From assembly GCA_000309945.1 (NCBI GenBank), contig CM001633.1:3374199-3438198 (forward strand): DNA of 64,000 bases, given 5' to 3'. Origin of the DNA: Leptolyngbyaceae cyanobacterium JSC-12. Lineage in GTDB: Bacteria; Cyanobacteriota; Cyanobacteriia; Leptolyngbyales; Leptolyngbyaceae. The position numbers and the translations under genes are program-made. Shown here piece by piece: positions 1 through 9,863 of the stretch (the stretch's first letter is position 1; every line of letters begins with the position of its first letter). Under the pieces are notes generated by a model. It had not been told where the DNA came from, searched no databases, and saw only the letters and a program-made list of their open reading frames with translations.

Positions 1-90
1 GAAACTTTAGAGTGATATTGCGATCGCGGACGGTTTCTACGCTGTCCCCCTGCCAACCCTTATTAAAAGTAAGCATTCCGAGACACTGGT

Positions 91-990
91 ATGACTAGCC
101 AAGAGTTCCCTATATCCCTTGCTAAAGGTAGAAGCTTAGAACGCACTGTCACCTCTAAGACGATCTTTTCAAATGTAATGACAGGGCTGGTGATTTTTTG
201 TGCTTTGTTGGCGCTGATCCCACTCCTAGCATTGCTCTTCTACGTCATCACTAAGGGAGCTGTTCGCTTAGGTCCTCAACTCTTTACTCAGTTGCCACCC
301 CCTCCTTTTCCCCGTGAATCACCGCAATTTTATTCGGGTGGCTTTGGGAATGCAGTGGTTGGAACGTTCATGACAGTTGGGATTGCTGCCTTGATCAGTA
401 TTCCCTTTGGGATTATGGCTGCGATTTATTTATCTGAGTTCGCTCGAGATACAAAACTGGCCAATGCGATTAACTTTTTCACAAACGTCCTGAGTGGTGT
501 CCCTTCGATTGTGATGGGGGTGTTCGCCTATGGTTTAATCGTTGTGACTACCCGCTCCTACTCTGCATTTGCAGCTGGTGTAGCCTTAGCAGTTCTAATG
601 CTACCTACAATTGTGAGAACTGCAACAGAAGCGTTGGAGGCAGTTCCAAATAATTTGCGTCAAGCATCGGTTGGGCTAGGTGCGTCGAACTATCAAACTG
701 TTTTGAGGGTTGTCTTGCCGACGGCAGTTCCAGCTATTTTAACCGGGATTATTCTAGCGATCGCACGAGCTGCTGGAGAAACTGCGCCGATCATCTTTAC
801 CGCACTGTTCAGTAACTTCTGGAATTTTGATATTTGGCGACCAACTGCGACCCTATCGGTGCTGGTTTACAATTTCGCCATCACTCCTTTTGCAAACTGG
901 CAAGAGCTTGCTTGGTCTGCTGCGCTTGTGTTAGTTGCACTAGTATTGATAGCAAACATCCTGGCTCGATGGATTACCCGCAAACGCTAA
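91..990 (+). CDS. pstA: Phosphate ABC transporter permease PstA
   Basis: Inner-membrane permease of the high-affinity phosphate importer PstSCAB; with PstC it forms the channel powered by PstB. The 299-residue product has the usual length and about six hydrophobic segments, starting near residue 28. A permease EAA-type loop (EALEAVPNNLRQASVGLGAS) lies around residues 176-195, followed by the PstA-typical AGETAPIIFTALF stretch. pstB follows after 96 bases on the same strand, which fits an operon. pstC and pstS would lie upstream, outside the window. The first 90 bases hold only an open frame with no recognisable PstC tail, so I assign nothing there. Confidence 0.95.
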   Translation: MTSQEFPISLAKGRSLERTVTSKTIFSNVMTGLVIFCALLALIPLLALLFYVITKGAVRLGPQLFTQLPPPPFPRESPQFYSGGFGNAVVGTFMTVGIAALISIPFGIMAAIYLSEFARDTKLANAINFFTNVLSGVPSIVMGVFAYGLIVVTTRSYSAFAAGVALAVLMLPTIVRTATEALEAVPNNLRQASVGLGASNYQTVLRVVLPTAVPAILTGIILAIARAAGETAPIIFTALFSNFWNFDIWRPTATLSVLVYNFAITPFANWQELAWSAALVLVALVLIANILARWITRKR

Positions 991-1086
991 TTTCTTCAAG
1001 TGGTTGAAAATAACTGTTCAGGAACTCTTTAGCTGCTTTTCTCAATTCGCCTTCTCCAGTAGTCTTTCATCACCAACTCTTGACCT

Positions 1087-1893
1087 ATGACCTCCAATCT
1101 TCATCAAAATGTCCGCACTGACGACGTATTCCACACTGAGAACGTCAACATTTACTATGGAGACTTTTTAGCAGTACGGGACATTAATCTTGATATTCCT
1201 AGAAACGCAATCACTGCCTTTATTGGTCCGTCAGGGTGCGGTAAGAGTACCGTACTGCGGTGTTTTAACCGCTTGAATGACTTAATTAAATCCTTCCATT
1301 TAGAAGGCAAGATTTTATATCACGGTCAAGATTTGTACGCTCCTGAAATTGATCCGGTTGAGGTACGACGGCAAATTGGGATGGTCTTCCAGCAGCCCAA
1401 CCCCTTTCCAAAAACGATCTATGACAACATTGCCTTTGGTCCACGCCTGTTGGGCTACAAGGGGGATATGGACGAATTAGTAGAGCGTTCTCTCAGAGGG
1501 GCTGCACTTTGGGATGATGTGAAAGACAAGCTTAAAGCTTTAGGAACTGACCTATCAGGTGGTCAGCAACAGCGTTTGTGTATTGCACGAGCGATCGCTG
1601 TGCAACCTGAAGTTATCCTGATGGACGAACCATGCGCTGCCCTAGACCCTATTTCCACGCTCAAGATTGAAGACCTGATGCAGGAATTGAAAGAGAACTA
1701 TACCCTCGTCATTGTGACTCACAATATGCAGCAGGCATCGCGGGCTTCTGATTACACTGCCTTCTTTAATGTTCAAGCCAATGAAAAAGGGCAACGCACT
1801 GGCTACATTGAAGAGTACAATCGTACTGAAGTTATCTTCCAAAGTCCGAAGAACAAGGCAACTCAAGAATACGTCAGCGGTCGCTTTGGTTGA
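1087..1893 (+). CDS. pstB: Phosphate ABC transporter ATP-binding protein PstB
   Basis: Cytoplasmic ATPase of the Pst phosphate importer. Walker [10 protein letters not shown] is at residues 47-55, the signature LSGGQ at 156-160, Walker B VILMDEP at about 176-182, and the switch His lies in IVTHNMQQA. The PstB-specific FNRLNDL segment follows Walker A. At 268 residues it is of family length. The motif after Walker B reads CAALDP where CSALDP is more usual. It lies downstream of pstA in the same direction, and psb27 begins only after a spacer with a large hairpin, so pstB is probably the last pst gene. Confidence 0.96.
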   Translation: MTSNLHQNVRTDDVFHTENVNIYYGDFLAVRDINLDIPRNAITAFIGPSGCGKSTVLRCFNRLNDLIKSFHLEGKILYHGQDLYAPEIDPVEVRRQIGMVFQQPNPFPKTIYDNIAFGPRLLGYKGDMDELVERSLRGAALWDDVKDKLKALGTDLSGGQQQRLCIARAIAVQPEVILMDEPCAALDPISTLKIEDLMQELKENYTLVIVTHNMQQASRASDYTAFFNVQANEKGQRTGYIEEYNRTEVIFQSPKNKATQEYVSGRFG

Positions 1894-1992
1894 TTCCGAA
1901 TCATCCTTTCCGTTACGGCGGTTATCGCAACCTATGCTTGAGATTGATTTTGGAACCTGATGTCTTACACGTTACCAAATCAAGCTACGATG

Positions 1993-2036
1993 ATTGAGAG
2001 ACTATAACCTTTACGAAAGGTAAAGATTCTCTCAAT
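1993..2036 (+). other. Two-part hairpin between pstB and psb27
   Basis: A 9-bp outer stem (ATTGAGAGA at 1993-2001 with TCTCTCAAT at 2028-2036) encloses a 6-bp inner stem (ACCTTT at 2007-2012 with AAAGGT at 2016-2021, loop ACG). No T-run follows, so it is not a classical intrinsic terminator. It ends 24 bases before the psb27 ATG. It could end pst transcripts, or be a leader structure of psb27 mRNA. Confidence 0.5.
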
Positions 2037-2060
2037 GTCGTCCTCTCTCTTGTGAATATC

Positions 2061-2468
2061 ATGAAGCGCTACATATCTCGTTTACTTGCACTAGTACTAG
2101 TAGTTTGCGTAGGGCTAATGGGATGTTCAGCCGTTCCAGAAGGGTCCATTGGATTGAGTGGAAACTATCGCCAGGACACCTTACTGGTCATTGATAGTTT
2201 GAGAACAGCGCTTCAAGTTCCAGATGATTCTCCAGAGAAGATTACAGTTCAAGCTCAGGCAAAGCAGCTAATCAGTGATTTTGCGTCTCGTTATCGACGA
2301 GACAGTTCATTGACTAAGTTGTCTTCATTCACAACGATGCGCACTGCTCTAAATTCTCTCGCAGGGCATTACAGTTCCTACCCCAATCGTCCAGTCCCAC
2401 AAAAGTTGAAAGATCGGCTAGAACAGGAATTTAAACAGACAGAAATTGCTTTGGAACGGGGAGCGTAG
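2061..2468 (+). CDS. psb27: Photosystem II assembly lipoprotein Psb27
   Basis: Lumenal lipoprotein that binds CP43 in immature photosystem II and keeps the manganese cluster site accessible during assembly and repair. The N-terminus is a lipoprotein signal (MKRYISRL, hydrophobic stretch, then LMGCS with the lipidated Cys). The mature part is the small helical Psb27 fold, with the typical GNYRQDTLLVIDSLR segment near its start. I chose the ATG at 2061; an in-frame GTG at 2052 would add three residues. A strong terminator follows, so the gene looks monocistronic or read through from pst. Confidence 0.93.
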   Translation: MKRYISRLLALVLVVCVGLMGCSAVPEGSIGLSGNYRQDTLLVIDSLRTALQVPDDSPEKITVQAQAKQLISDFASRYRRDSSLTKLSSFTTMRTALNSLAGHYSSYPNRPVPQKLKDRLEQEFKQTEIALERGA

Positions 2469-2499
2469 GATCTATAACGGTATTCTAAGAAATGGTGGA

Positions 2500-2529
2500 G
2501 GGGGTGATTTTAAGTCACCCCTTTGTTTT
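2500..2529 (+). terminator. Intrinsic terminator after psb27
   Basis: Stem GGGGTGA (2501-2507) with TCACCCC (2515-2521), 7-base loop, then TTTGTTTT. It lies 32 bases after the psb27 stop and ahead of the convergent adenosine deaminase gene. Confidence 0.85.
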
Positions 2530-2565
2530 CAAGCAATCGTTTTCTAGCGATCGCCTCTCAAATTC

Positions 2566-3615
2566 TCAAACGACGGCTTCATAGCGATCAGCAGACTCTG
2601 TATCCAGTTTCAGGAATCGATTGAGCAAGGATGCTGGATGATGGGGATGAGGCCAGGCAAATGCATGACGAAATGCAGCATCCTGGCAGGCTTGGAGTTC
2701 CTCAAAGCCAATAATGTCGTAAGTCAGCAGATTTTCATACTCAAATGGTAATCGCACATTGTGTAAGCCAGCATTATCTGTACAGATGGCAATATCAACA
2801 CCCGCATCAAAGCAACGGTCAAAAACGAGCTTGAGTTGGGAGAGGTCTTCCAGCGTGCCAGTTTTTGTGTAGGTTGTAGGACAGACCTCTAAACACTGTT
2901 TACGCTCTGCCACTTCTTTCAACAGATGAGGATAGTGAATGGGGATCTGAATACCATGACCAATGCGCATCAGATAGGGAAGCAAATCTGGATGGCAGCC
3001 CTGGCGAGTTTCATACAAATGCCCGGTAGTGCTGAGGTTGAGCGATCGCGCATAGGCATATAATTCGATAAATTCGTCTAGTCGCTCCCCATAGTGGTTA
3101 TCACCACCTGCCACATCAACCGCACAGACATAGTTGCGTGATTGAGCAGCCAATTCTACAATTGCCCGATTCACTTCATAGGGCAGTTTAGAATGCATAC
3201 AAAGAATTTGGCTCGTCACAATTGGGTATTCACCAATCTGACTCGCCTTACCCACAATCTCAACAATTTCCGCCATGGCATCAATTCTTTGCGATTGTGC
3301 GAGATGGGCAGGAGTTCGCAGGTAAGGTGTATACCGCAATTCCAGATAAGCAAGATTCTCAAAGATATAGGCTCCCCGAACGAGTCGGTAGATGAAATAA
3401 GGCAGGGTTTCTGCCGTTTGCACACTTTCCACCAGCGTATGAAGTTCAAGATACTCATCCAAGGTATTGCGAGGACGAGTATAAAAGTCTTCAAACTCTG
3501 CATAGTTAGGGAAGCGCTGAGTCAACTCAGACTCATTCCGTTGTAAGTACCGCCACAAAATGCGAGGGACAACAGATCCTCCCAGGTGACGATGTAATTC
3601 CGCATATAGAGCCAC
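2566..3615 (-). CDS. Adenosine deaminase family protein
   Basis: Metal-dependent amidohydrolase expected to deaminate adenosine (or a related purine) to inosine. The zinc-binding HRH pair is at residues 8 and 10 (AELHRHLGG), the catalytic-Glu region GHLYETRQG at about 198-206 (Glu202), then RIGHGI and LEVCPTT, and the metal-ligand Asp280 in CTDNAG. Classical enzymes have T-D-D there; this one has T-D-N, so substrate may differ. I chose the GTG at 3615 because AAGAGG lies 5 bases upstream and the protein then begins directly with the first catalytic strand. The longer frame, to 3705, adds 30 residues without homology. It is convergent with psb27 and divergent from purA. Confidence 0.85.
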   Translation of the reverse strand: MALYAELHRHLGGSVVPRILWRYLQRNESELTQRFPNYAEFEDFYTRPRNTLDEYLELHTLVESVQTAETLPYFIYRLVRGAYIFENLAYLELRYTPYLRTPAHLAQSQRIDAMAEIVEIVGKASQIGEYPIVTSQILCMHSKLPYEVNRAIVELAAQSRNYVCAVDVAGGDNHYGERLDEFIELYAYARSLNLSTTGHLYETRQGCHPDLLPYLMRIGHGIQIPIHYPHLLKEVAERKQCLEVCPTTYTKTGTLEDLSQLKLVFDRCFDAGVDIAICTDNAGLHNVRLPFEYENLLTYDIIGFEELQACQDAAFRHAFAWPHPHHPASLLNRFLKLDTESADRYEAVV

Positions 3616-3838
3616 GAGAACCTCTTGAATTTGTAGTAATCGGTTTATGGGTACTGAGCGATTGCATGAAAAGATCTGCTCTTTAACAAATCTTTTCTTC
3701 ATCATAGGGAACTCACATTGGTCGTTGTGTGATTTGCAGGCACTTCAGCCAGTTTGCACCTTAAGCAAAACGCATTGAACGGTTTTGCGATGTTTTCTTG
3801 CTTGACCGACAACAAATAGTTGACACTCGTCTTCATAA

Positions 3839-5218
<1,380 letters not shown>

Positions 5219-5234
5219 AGTTCACTAAAGCACT

Positions 5235-5798
5235 ATGGAATTTACGATTGAATGCCAAGCCCGTCCAGAGGGCAGCAAACCAAATGCGCTGCGTCGTTCT
5301 GGCAAACTACCTGCCGTCTTGTATGGTCATAACGGTGATGAATCTCTCTCGTTGGTTTTAGATGCGAAGGAAGCAGAACTGCTGCTACGGAAAGCATCAA
5401 TCAACAACTCCCTGATTCAAGTCAACATTCCTGACAAATCCTGGAATGGCAAAGCGTTGTTGCGAGAGGTACAAACTCATCCCTGGCGTGGTACTCCTTA
5501 CCACATCAGCTTTTTTGCAGTTGCCGCGCATGGCAGCCTGGAAGTGGATGTGCCTCTGCATTTTGTAGGAACTGCCAAAGGAATTAAGGTGGGAGGTGGA
5601 TCTCTAGATCCGTCTATGAGTTCACTACACGTGAAGTGTGTTGCAGAGAAAATTCCTGACCAAATTGAAGTAGATGTATCTGACTTGGATGTGGGTGAAT
5701 CGCTTCAAGTTAGCCAGTTAACTCTACCTGAAGGCATTGAAGTGCTTAATGATCCCGGACGAGTCGTTGTTTCTGTCCTACCGGGCGGCGGGTCGTAG
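5235..5798 (+). CDS. rplY: 50S ribosomal protein L25 / general stress protein Ctc
   Basis: 5S rRNA-binding protein of the large ribosomal subunit, long (Ctc/TL5) form: an N-terminal L25 domain (about 1-90, with [13 protein letters not shown]) followed by the beta C-terminal domain (about 95-185, with [18 protein letters not shown] and the closing segment with VVSVLPGG). The 187 residues fit this form. It lies 16 bases downstream of purA on the same strand and ends ahead of a bidirectional hairpin. Confidence 0.93.
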   Translation: MEFTIECQARPEGSKPNALRRSGKLPAVLYGHNGDESLSLVLDAKEAELLLRKASINNSLIQVNIPDKSWNGKALLREVQTHPWRGTPYHISFFAVAAHGSLEVDVPLHFVGTAKGIKVGGGSLDPSMSSLHVKCVAEKIPDQIEVDVSDLDVGESLQVSQLTLPEGIEVLNDPGRVVVSVLPGGGS

Positions 5799-5837
5799 TT
5801 TAGCCGTTACCATCTGATTTTGCGTCTCGAAAGGATT

Positions 5838-5860
5838 AACCAGGGTTCATTGCCCTGGTT
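5838..5860. terminator. Bidirectional hairpin between convergent genes
   Basis: Perfect 8-bp stem AACCAGGG (5838-5845) with CCCTGGTT (5853-5860), 7-base loop. It lies between rplY (plus) and the glycosidase-like gene (minus) and overlaps the minus gene's stop codon. T-runs are weak on both sides, so termination strength is uncertain. Confidence 0.6.
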
Positions 5861-6773
5861 TGTCGGTTTGTTGAACCAGGAGCACTGATAAAACTGGGCG
5901 ATCGCTTACCTGTCCAGTTTTATCTACCTTTCCATGAAAAACTTCACCCTGATAATACATAGCAGAAGAACTGCCACCGTCTAGATTCAGCCCCTTTTCA
6001 ACCCCCAGCTTCTTCATAAAATTCGCGAGTTCTGATAGGGTTAACCCAGAATTAGTAGGAGAATCTGGACGCTGAGCAGCCAAAACCCAGATAACACTGC
6101 CATCGCGGGTAATGCCGATCGCACTCCGAGCATTGAGGTGGATGCTGCCGAGTGGGTCTCGGATAACTTGTTCGTTTTGCACATGCCAAAATCCTTCCTG
6201 CTCTAATCTCAGGAGAGGCAATAGTTCTGGTCCCCCACCCAATGCCGCCTCAAGTTGACAGTTAGCAGGGGGCAATTCCTGGCGCAGCACAATATCATAT
6301 TGCAGGATTCCGTCACAGCGGTAGCGGCGAAACTCACTGCGATTCAAAATCTTGTCCAGATAAGGTAGCAAATCAGGGTTAGACATCAACCGCTCGTTGT
6401 CTTCCGGTTTCGCAACCTGCTGACCGTTGAGAATCACAGATGACGTTGATTTATGATTTTGTGGATCAAAAAAACCACCGTTGAGCACCGCGATCGCATC
6501 CGTTAATGTCGCAAATTGTTCTACAGTTTTGAGTTTGTTATCAACCATTGGAGTAATCACAAAGCGCCCTTGAGCTGGAATTTTTAAGGTATGAACCAGA
6601 CTACGAGGAAGTTTGTGCAGGTTATACTCCAACTGGCGCTCCGGAGTTTGAACAGGTGATGCTGTAGGAACAGGCGATCGGGTTTCAGACGGCGCTCTCT
6701 GCAAACAAGCGACCAACAAGACACCGACACTCCATAACACCCAGTATCGTAGCCAGTTTAGAGCCATTCCCAC
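5847..6773 (-). CDS. Phosphodiester glycosidase family (NAGPA-like) lipoprotein
   Basis: Exported protein of the NAGPA/DUF2233 fold, a family that cleaves phosphodiester-linked sugars; the substrate here is unknown. A hydrophobic N-terminus (about residues 5-23) ends in LLVACLQ, a likely lipobox. Family marks are LNGGFFDPQN in the first half, a central GGGPELLP, and LNLDGGSSSAMYY near the C-terminus. At 308 residues it is complete. A proline/serine/threonine-rich linker follows the signal. Its 3' end converges on rplY and shares the hairpin there. Confidence 0.8.
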   Translation of the reverse strand: MGMALNWLRYWVLWSVGVLLVACLQRAPSETRSPVPTASPVQTPERQLEYNLHKLPRSLVHTLKIPAQGRFVITPMVDNKLKTVEQFATLTDAIAVLNGGFFDPQNHKSTSSVILNGQQVAKPEDNERLMSNPDLLPYLDKILNRSEFRRYRCDGILQYDIVLRQELPPANCQLEAALGGGPELLPLLRLEQEGFWHVQNEQVIRDPLGSIHLNARSAIGITRDGSVIWVLAAQRPDSPTNSGLTLSELANFMKKLGVEKGLNLDGGSSSAMYYQGEVFHGKVDKTGQVSDRPVLSVLLVQQTDKPGQ

Positions 6774-6864
6774 ACTTCACCCAACCACAACTATCACCCT
6801 TTACCCTATATCCCAACCAGCAGTATCACAAAACTAACAGAACGATAAAATTCTCAAAAATCCC

Positions 6865-6891
6865 AAAAAAAGACCCTGCAAGGTGCAGGGT
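6865..6891 (-). terminator. Intrinsic terminator of the high-light-inducible gene
   Basis: Reading the minus strand: stem ACCCTGCA / TGCAGGGT (8 bp, loop CCT) followed by C and seven T. It lies 40 bases past the stop of the small chlorophyll-binding protein gene. Confidence 0.92.
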
Positions 6892-6931
6892 ACTTATACT
6901 TGTGGAGGAAATCCAAACTGGCTAGATAAAC

Positions 6932-7141
6932 TTACAGACTAGTTAAAAAACCGATAACACCATGCCCTGTAAAAACTTCCAGCAGCAGCAACGCCACAAA
7001 GCCAAGCATCGCCAGACGACCATTCAACAACTCTGACTGCTTGTTAAAACCAAACTGAGACTCACTAGAGACATACATGGTTGGCTCAACTGCGTAAATA
7101 TTTTGCCTTCCCTGATCTTCTGTAACAACGCCGCTTCTCAT
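6932..7141 (-). CDS. High-light-inducible protein (one-helix chlorophyll-binding)
   Basis: Small thylakoid protein of the Hlip/SCP family, which binds chlorophyll and carotenoid and protects photosystem II assembly intermediates. The signature is SELLNGRLAMLGFVALLLLE (chlorophyll-binding Glu, Asn, Arg of ExxNGRxAMxG), forming the single membrane helix near the C-terminus. I chose the ATG at 7141 because AAAAAGGA lies seven bases upstream; the ATG at 7162 has no such site and would add seven residues. A strong terminator follows, so it is monocistronic, typical for stress-induced hli genes. Confidence 0.92.
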   Translation of the reverse strand: MRSGVVTEDQGRQNIYAVEPTMYVSSESQFGFNKQSELLNGRLAMLGFVALLLLEVFTGHGVIGFLTSL

Positions 7142-7346
7142 TGATTTATCCTTTTTGATCATTCTTGTAAAGATATATTAACAATAATAAAGCTATATTA
7201 CAAGCTCGATGACGGTTTTTCTGAAAATCGGCAAAGTGATCGTAGATTATCCCGGCAAGGCTTAGACGAGGGCGAAACTTCTTGAATCAAAAATTGCATT
7301 CTGTGGAACAATTGTTGGGTTGCAGCCACTCTAACGCCAGTTCATC

Positions 7347-7760
7347 ATGAGCCAATTTGTTAGACTTCTACTCCTCGCCCCAACGGCATTTGCACCGCTA
7401 TTGTCATTGATTGTGGTTGCCCCAGCTCATGCCAGTTCTGAGTCTTGGGTCAAGGTTTCAGAAGACTATGCTTGTGTGCGAACAGTGACGCGGGAGCCGA
7501 AAAAGCTCGTGTGCAAACGGCTCGGCACAGGGGCTTCTGAGGCTGGAAAGGTGGTTGACTTAACGCAGGTGAGAGAAGCTTCCGCCGTGGATGAAGTCAC
7601 GACTCCCAAAGACGATTTGCCTGATACATTTGAGTTGACAGACGAGGAGAGTGATGCTTCTGTTGCACTCTTTGGTTGCGACTGCCCGGCATGTGTACGA
7701 TCGCTGCGGAAATTGCGCAGCCTGACATCATCAGCTCGGTTTGAGCCTAGAGTGTGTTGA
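7347..7760 (+). CDS. Secreted protein of unknown function, C-terminal Cys cluster
   Basis: 137 residues with a clear signal peptide (hydrophobic core about 6-25, cleavage after PAHA near residue 29). The mature part has Cys in DYACVRT and VCKRL, an acidic middle (PDTFELTDEESD), and a C-terminal cluster FGCDCPACVRSLRKLR followed by a final Cys. The CDCPAC spacing suggests disulfides or metal binding. I do not recognise a named family. Its stop overlaps the start of the aspartoacylase remnant. Likely periplasmic or lumenal. Confidence 0.7.
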   Translation: MSQFVRLLLLAPTAFAPLLSLIVVAPAHASSESWVKVSEDYACVRTVTREPKKLVCKRLGTGASEAGKVVDLTQVREASAVDEVTTPKDDLPDTFELTDEESDASVALFGCDCPACVRSLRKLRSLTSSARFEPRVC

Positions 7761-8147
7761 GTCGCAAAATTCATCGAGTCGCGATCGTGAGGGGAACTCA
7801 CGGCAACGAGTTGGCTGGAATTTATCTGGTTAAGAAGTTTCAGCGTTACCCGGATTTAGTTAGCCGTCACAGTTTTGAAACCATGCCACTACTAGCAAAT
7901 CCACAAGCTTTTGCCCTCCAGCGGCGCTATGTCGAGCAAGATTTGAACCGCTGTTTTCTCCCAACTGAGTTGCAAACTCCAAGGGCAACAAGTTACAAAG
8001 CATTGCGAGCAAAGGAAATCTATCAAACGCTTGTTACCAATCTTTATCAAAGAAGCCGCCTACTACGAGAAAGGCATCGCCCTGTGCCTGACTGAACAAC
8101 AAACACTTACTCTCTTCCCTATCACCCATTTCCTTGCTAGTCGCTAG
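7754..8147 (+). pseudogene. Aspartoacylase (AstE/AspA family) remnant, internal deletion
   Basis: The first frame (7754-8095) encodes the N-terminal third of a zinc carboxypeptidase-like aspartoacylase: RVAIVRGTHGNELAG with the zinc-binding His and Glu, then LLANPQAFALQRRYVEQDLN with the family's NP and DLNR motifs. It stops at 113 residues, where the family runs to about 290-300. The region with the third zinc ligand (usually DLHTTT) is absent. From 8043, in another frame, the DNA reads AAYYEKGIALCLTEQQTL up to a TAG at 8145-8147, which looks like the enzyme's usual C-terminus. The two ends therefore survive around a deletion of roughly 170 codons plus a frame change. Not expected to be active. 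Confidence 0.75.
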
Positions 8148-8218
8148 ACAAAAGACATAGAACAGCGGAGTATACTTTTGTGAAGTTGAAGGCAATCGTT
8201 AATTGAGCGAGGAGTCAG

Positions 8219-9694
8219 ATGTATATCGTACAAATTGCCTCTGAGTGTGCCCCTGTGATTAAAGCTGGAGGCTTAGGCGATGTTGTGTACGGTCTCAGCC
8301 GGGAATTAGAAATTCGAGGTCATACTGTCGAAATTATTCTGCCCAAGTACGACTGTATGCGCTACGACCACATCTGGGGATTGCACGATGCCTATAAAGA
8401 TCTCTGGGTGCCCTGGTACGGTGCGGCAATCCATTGCTCGGTTTATTGCGGCTGGGTGCATGGGCGGCTTTGCTTCTTTATTGAGCCTCACTCCCAAGAC
8501 AATTTTTTTGATCGCGGCATTTACTATGGGCACAAGGATGACAATATGCGGTTTGCCTTCTTCAGTAAGGCAGCCTTGCAATTTTTACAGCAAAGTGGCA
8601 AGCGTCCAGATGTAATTCATTGTCATGATTGGCAAACAGGGCTAGTGCCCGTCATGCTCTACGAAATTTACCAATGGCATGGCATGGGTAATGTACGAGT
8701 CTGCTACACCATTCACAACTTCAAGCATCAAGGCATCGGCGGTACTGATATTCTCTGGGCAACGGGACTCAATCGAGAATCTTATTACTTTGAATACGAT
8801 CGCTTGCGAGATAACTTTAACCCTTTTGTGCTCAATTTCATGAAGGGGGGAATTGTTTACTCCAACCACGTCACCACCGTATCACCGCATCATGCCTGGG
8901 AAGCCCATATGGGCGAGTTTGGATATGGGTTGGGGCATACCTTGCACGTGCATCAAAACAAGTTCAGCGGTGTATTGAACGGCATTGATTATGATGTGTG
9001 GAATCCAGAAGTTGATCGCTACATTCCCTATCAATTCAGCAAAGATGACCTGGAGCAAAAAGCGCTCAATCAAAAAGCCTTGCGTGAACGTCTCTGGTTA
9101 GACCATAGCAATAAGCCGATCATTGCTTACATTGGTCGCCTGGATGATCAAAAAGGCGTCCATCTTGTACATCATGCGATTTATTATGCTCTCCATCGAG
9201 AAGCACAGTTTATCTTGCTCGGCTCTCCCACCGAAGCAGGGATTGCCTCCTGGTTCTGGCATGAGAAGAACTTCCTCAACAACAACCCAGATGTGCATCT
9301 GGAGTTAGGGTTTAATGAGGAACTGTCGCACCTGATTTATGCTGGGGCAGACATGATTATTGTGCCCAGCAACTTTGAGCCGTGTGGGCTAACTCAAATG
9401 ATTGGGCTGAAGTATGGCACAGTGCCTATTGTGCGGGGTGTGGGCGGTTTGGTAAATACGGTTTTTGACCGCGATTATGATCAAACTCATCCGCCAGAAG
9501 AACGCAATGGCTATGTGTTCTACCAAACGGATTATCAGGCATTAGAGTCGGCAATGGATCGGGCGATTGGCTTGTGGTATCACTATCCCGAAGAATTTGA
9601 AAAGTTGCAAATTCAGGGCATGAATTACGACTATTCCTGGAATCATCCTGGACAAGATTATGTCGCAATTTATGAGCATATTCGTCACAAGTAA
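8219..9694 (+). CDS. glgA: Glycogen synthase (ADP-glucose, GT5)
   Basis: Transfers glucose from ADP-glucose to the growing alpha-1,4-glucan of glycogen, the main carbon store. The N-terminal ADP-glucose loop KAGGLGD is at residues 15-21, HCHDWQTGLVP and YTIHNFKHQG are in the first Rossmann domain, and the retaining-transferase segment EPCGLTQM begins near Glu386, followed by VRGVGGL. At 491 residues it is full length. AGCGAGGAGTCAG just upstream gives a strong ribosome site. Cyanobacteria often carry two glgA paralogs; I cannot say firmly which this is, though length and N-terminus resemble the GlgA2 type. Confidence 0.95.
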   Translation: MYIVQIASECAPVIKAGGLGDVVYGLSRELEIRGHTVEIILPKYDCMRYDHIWGLHDAYKDLWVPWYGAAIHCSVYCGWVHGRLCFFIEPHSQDNFFDRGIYYGHKDDNMRFAFFSKAALQFLQQSGKRPDVIHCHDWQTGLVPVMLYEIYQWHGMGNVRVCYTIHNFKHQGIGGTDILWATGLNRESYYFEYDRLRDNFNPFVLNFMKGGIVYSNHVTTVSPHHAWEAHMGEFGYGLGHTLHVHQNKFSGVLNGIDYDVWNPEVDRYIPYQFSKDDLEQKALNQKALRERLWLDHSNKPIIAYIGRLDDQKGVHLVHHAIYYALHREAQFILLGSPTEAGIASWFWHEKNFLNNNPDVHLELGFNEELSHLIYAGADMIIVPSNFEPCGLTQMIGLKYGTVPIVRGVGGLVNTVFDRDYDQTHPPEERNGYVFYQTDYQALESAMDRAIGLWYHYPEEFEKLQIQGMNYDYSWNHPGQDYVAIYEHIRHK

Positions 9695-9863
9695 TCTTCA
9701 CTATCAGTCAACGCATAGAGGCTCACCAGCGTCATCTTATCTTTGGTTTCTTCCACGACGCTTCTCTGAGAAGATACTTGATAAGTTTTCTGCTCATTTG
9801 ATTGCCGTTTTCGGCATCCGGCAATGGGATAGGAATGGTATTAGGTATTGGGCGGCAGGAGTT

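Noticed and set aside
3142-3546. Plus-strand ORF of 134 residues
   Set aside because: It is entirely antisense to the well-supported adenosine deaminase gene and has no recognisable motif.
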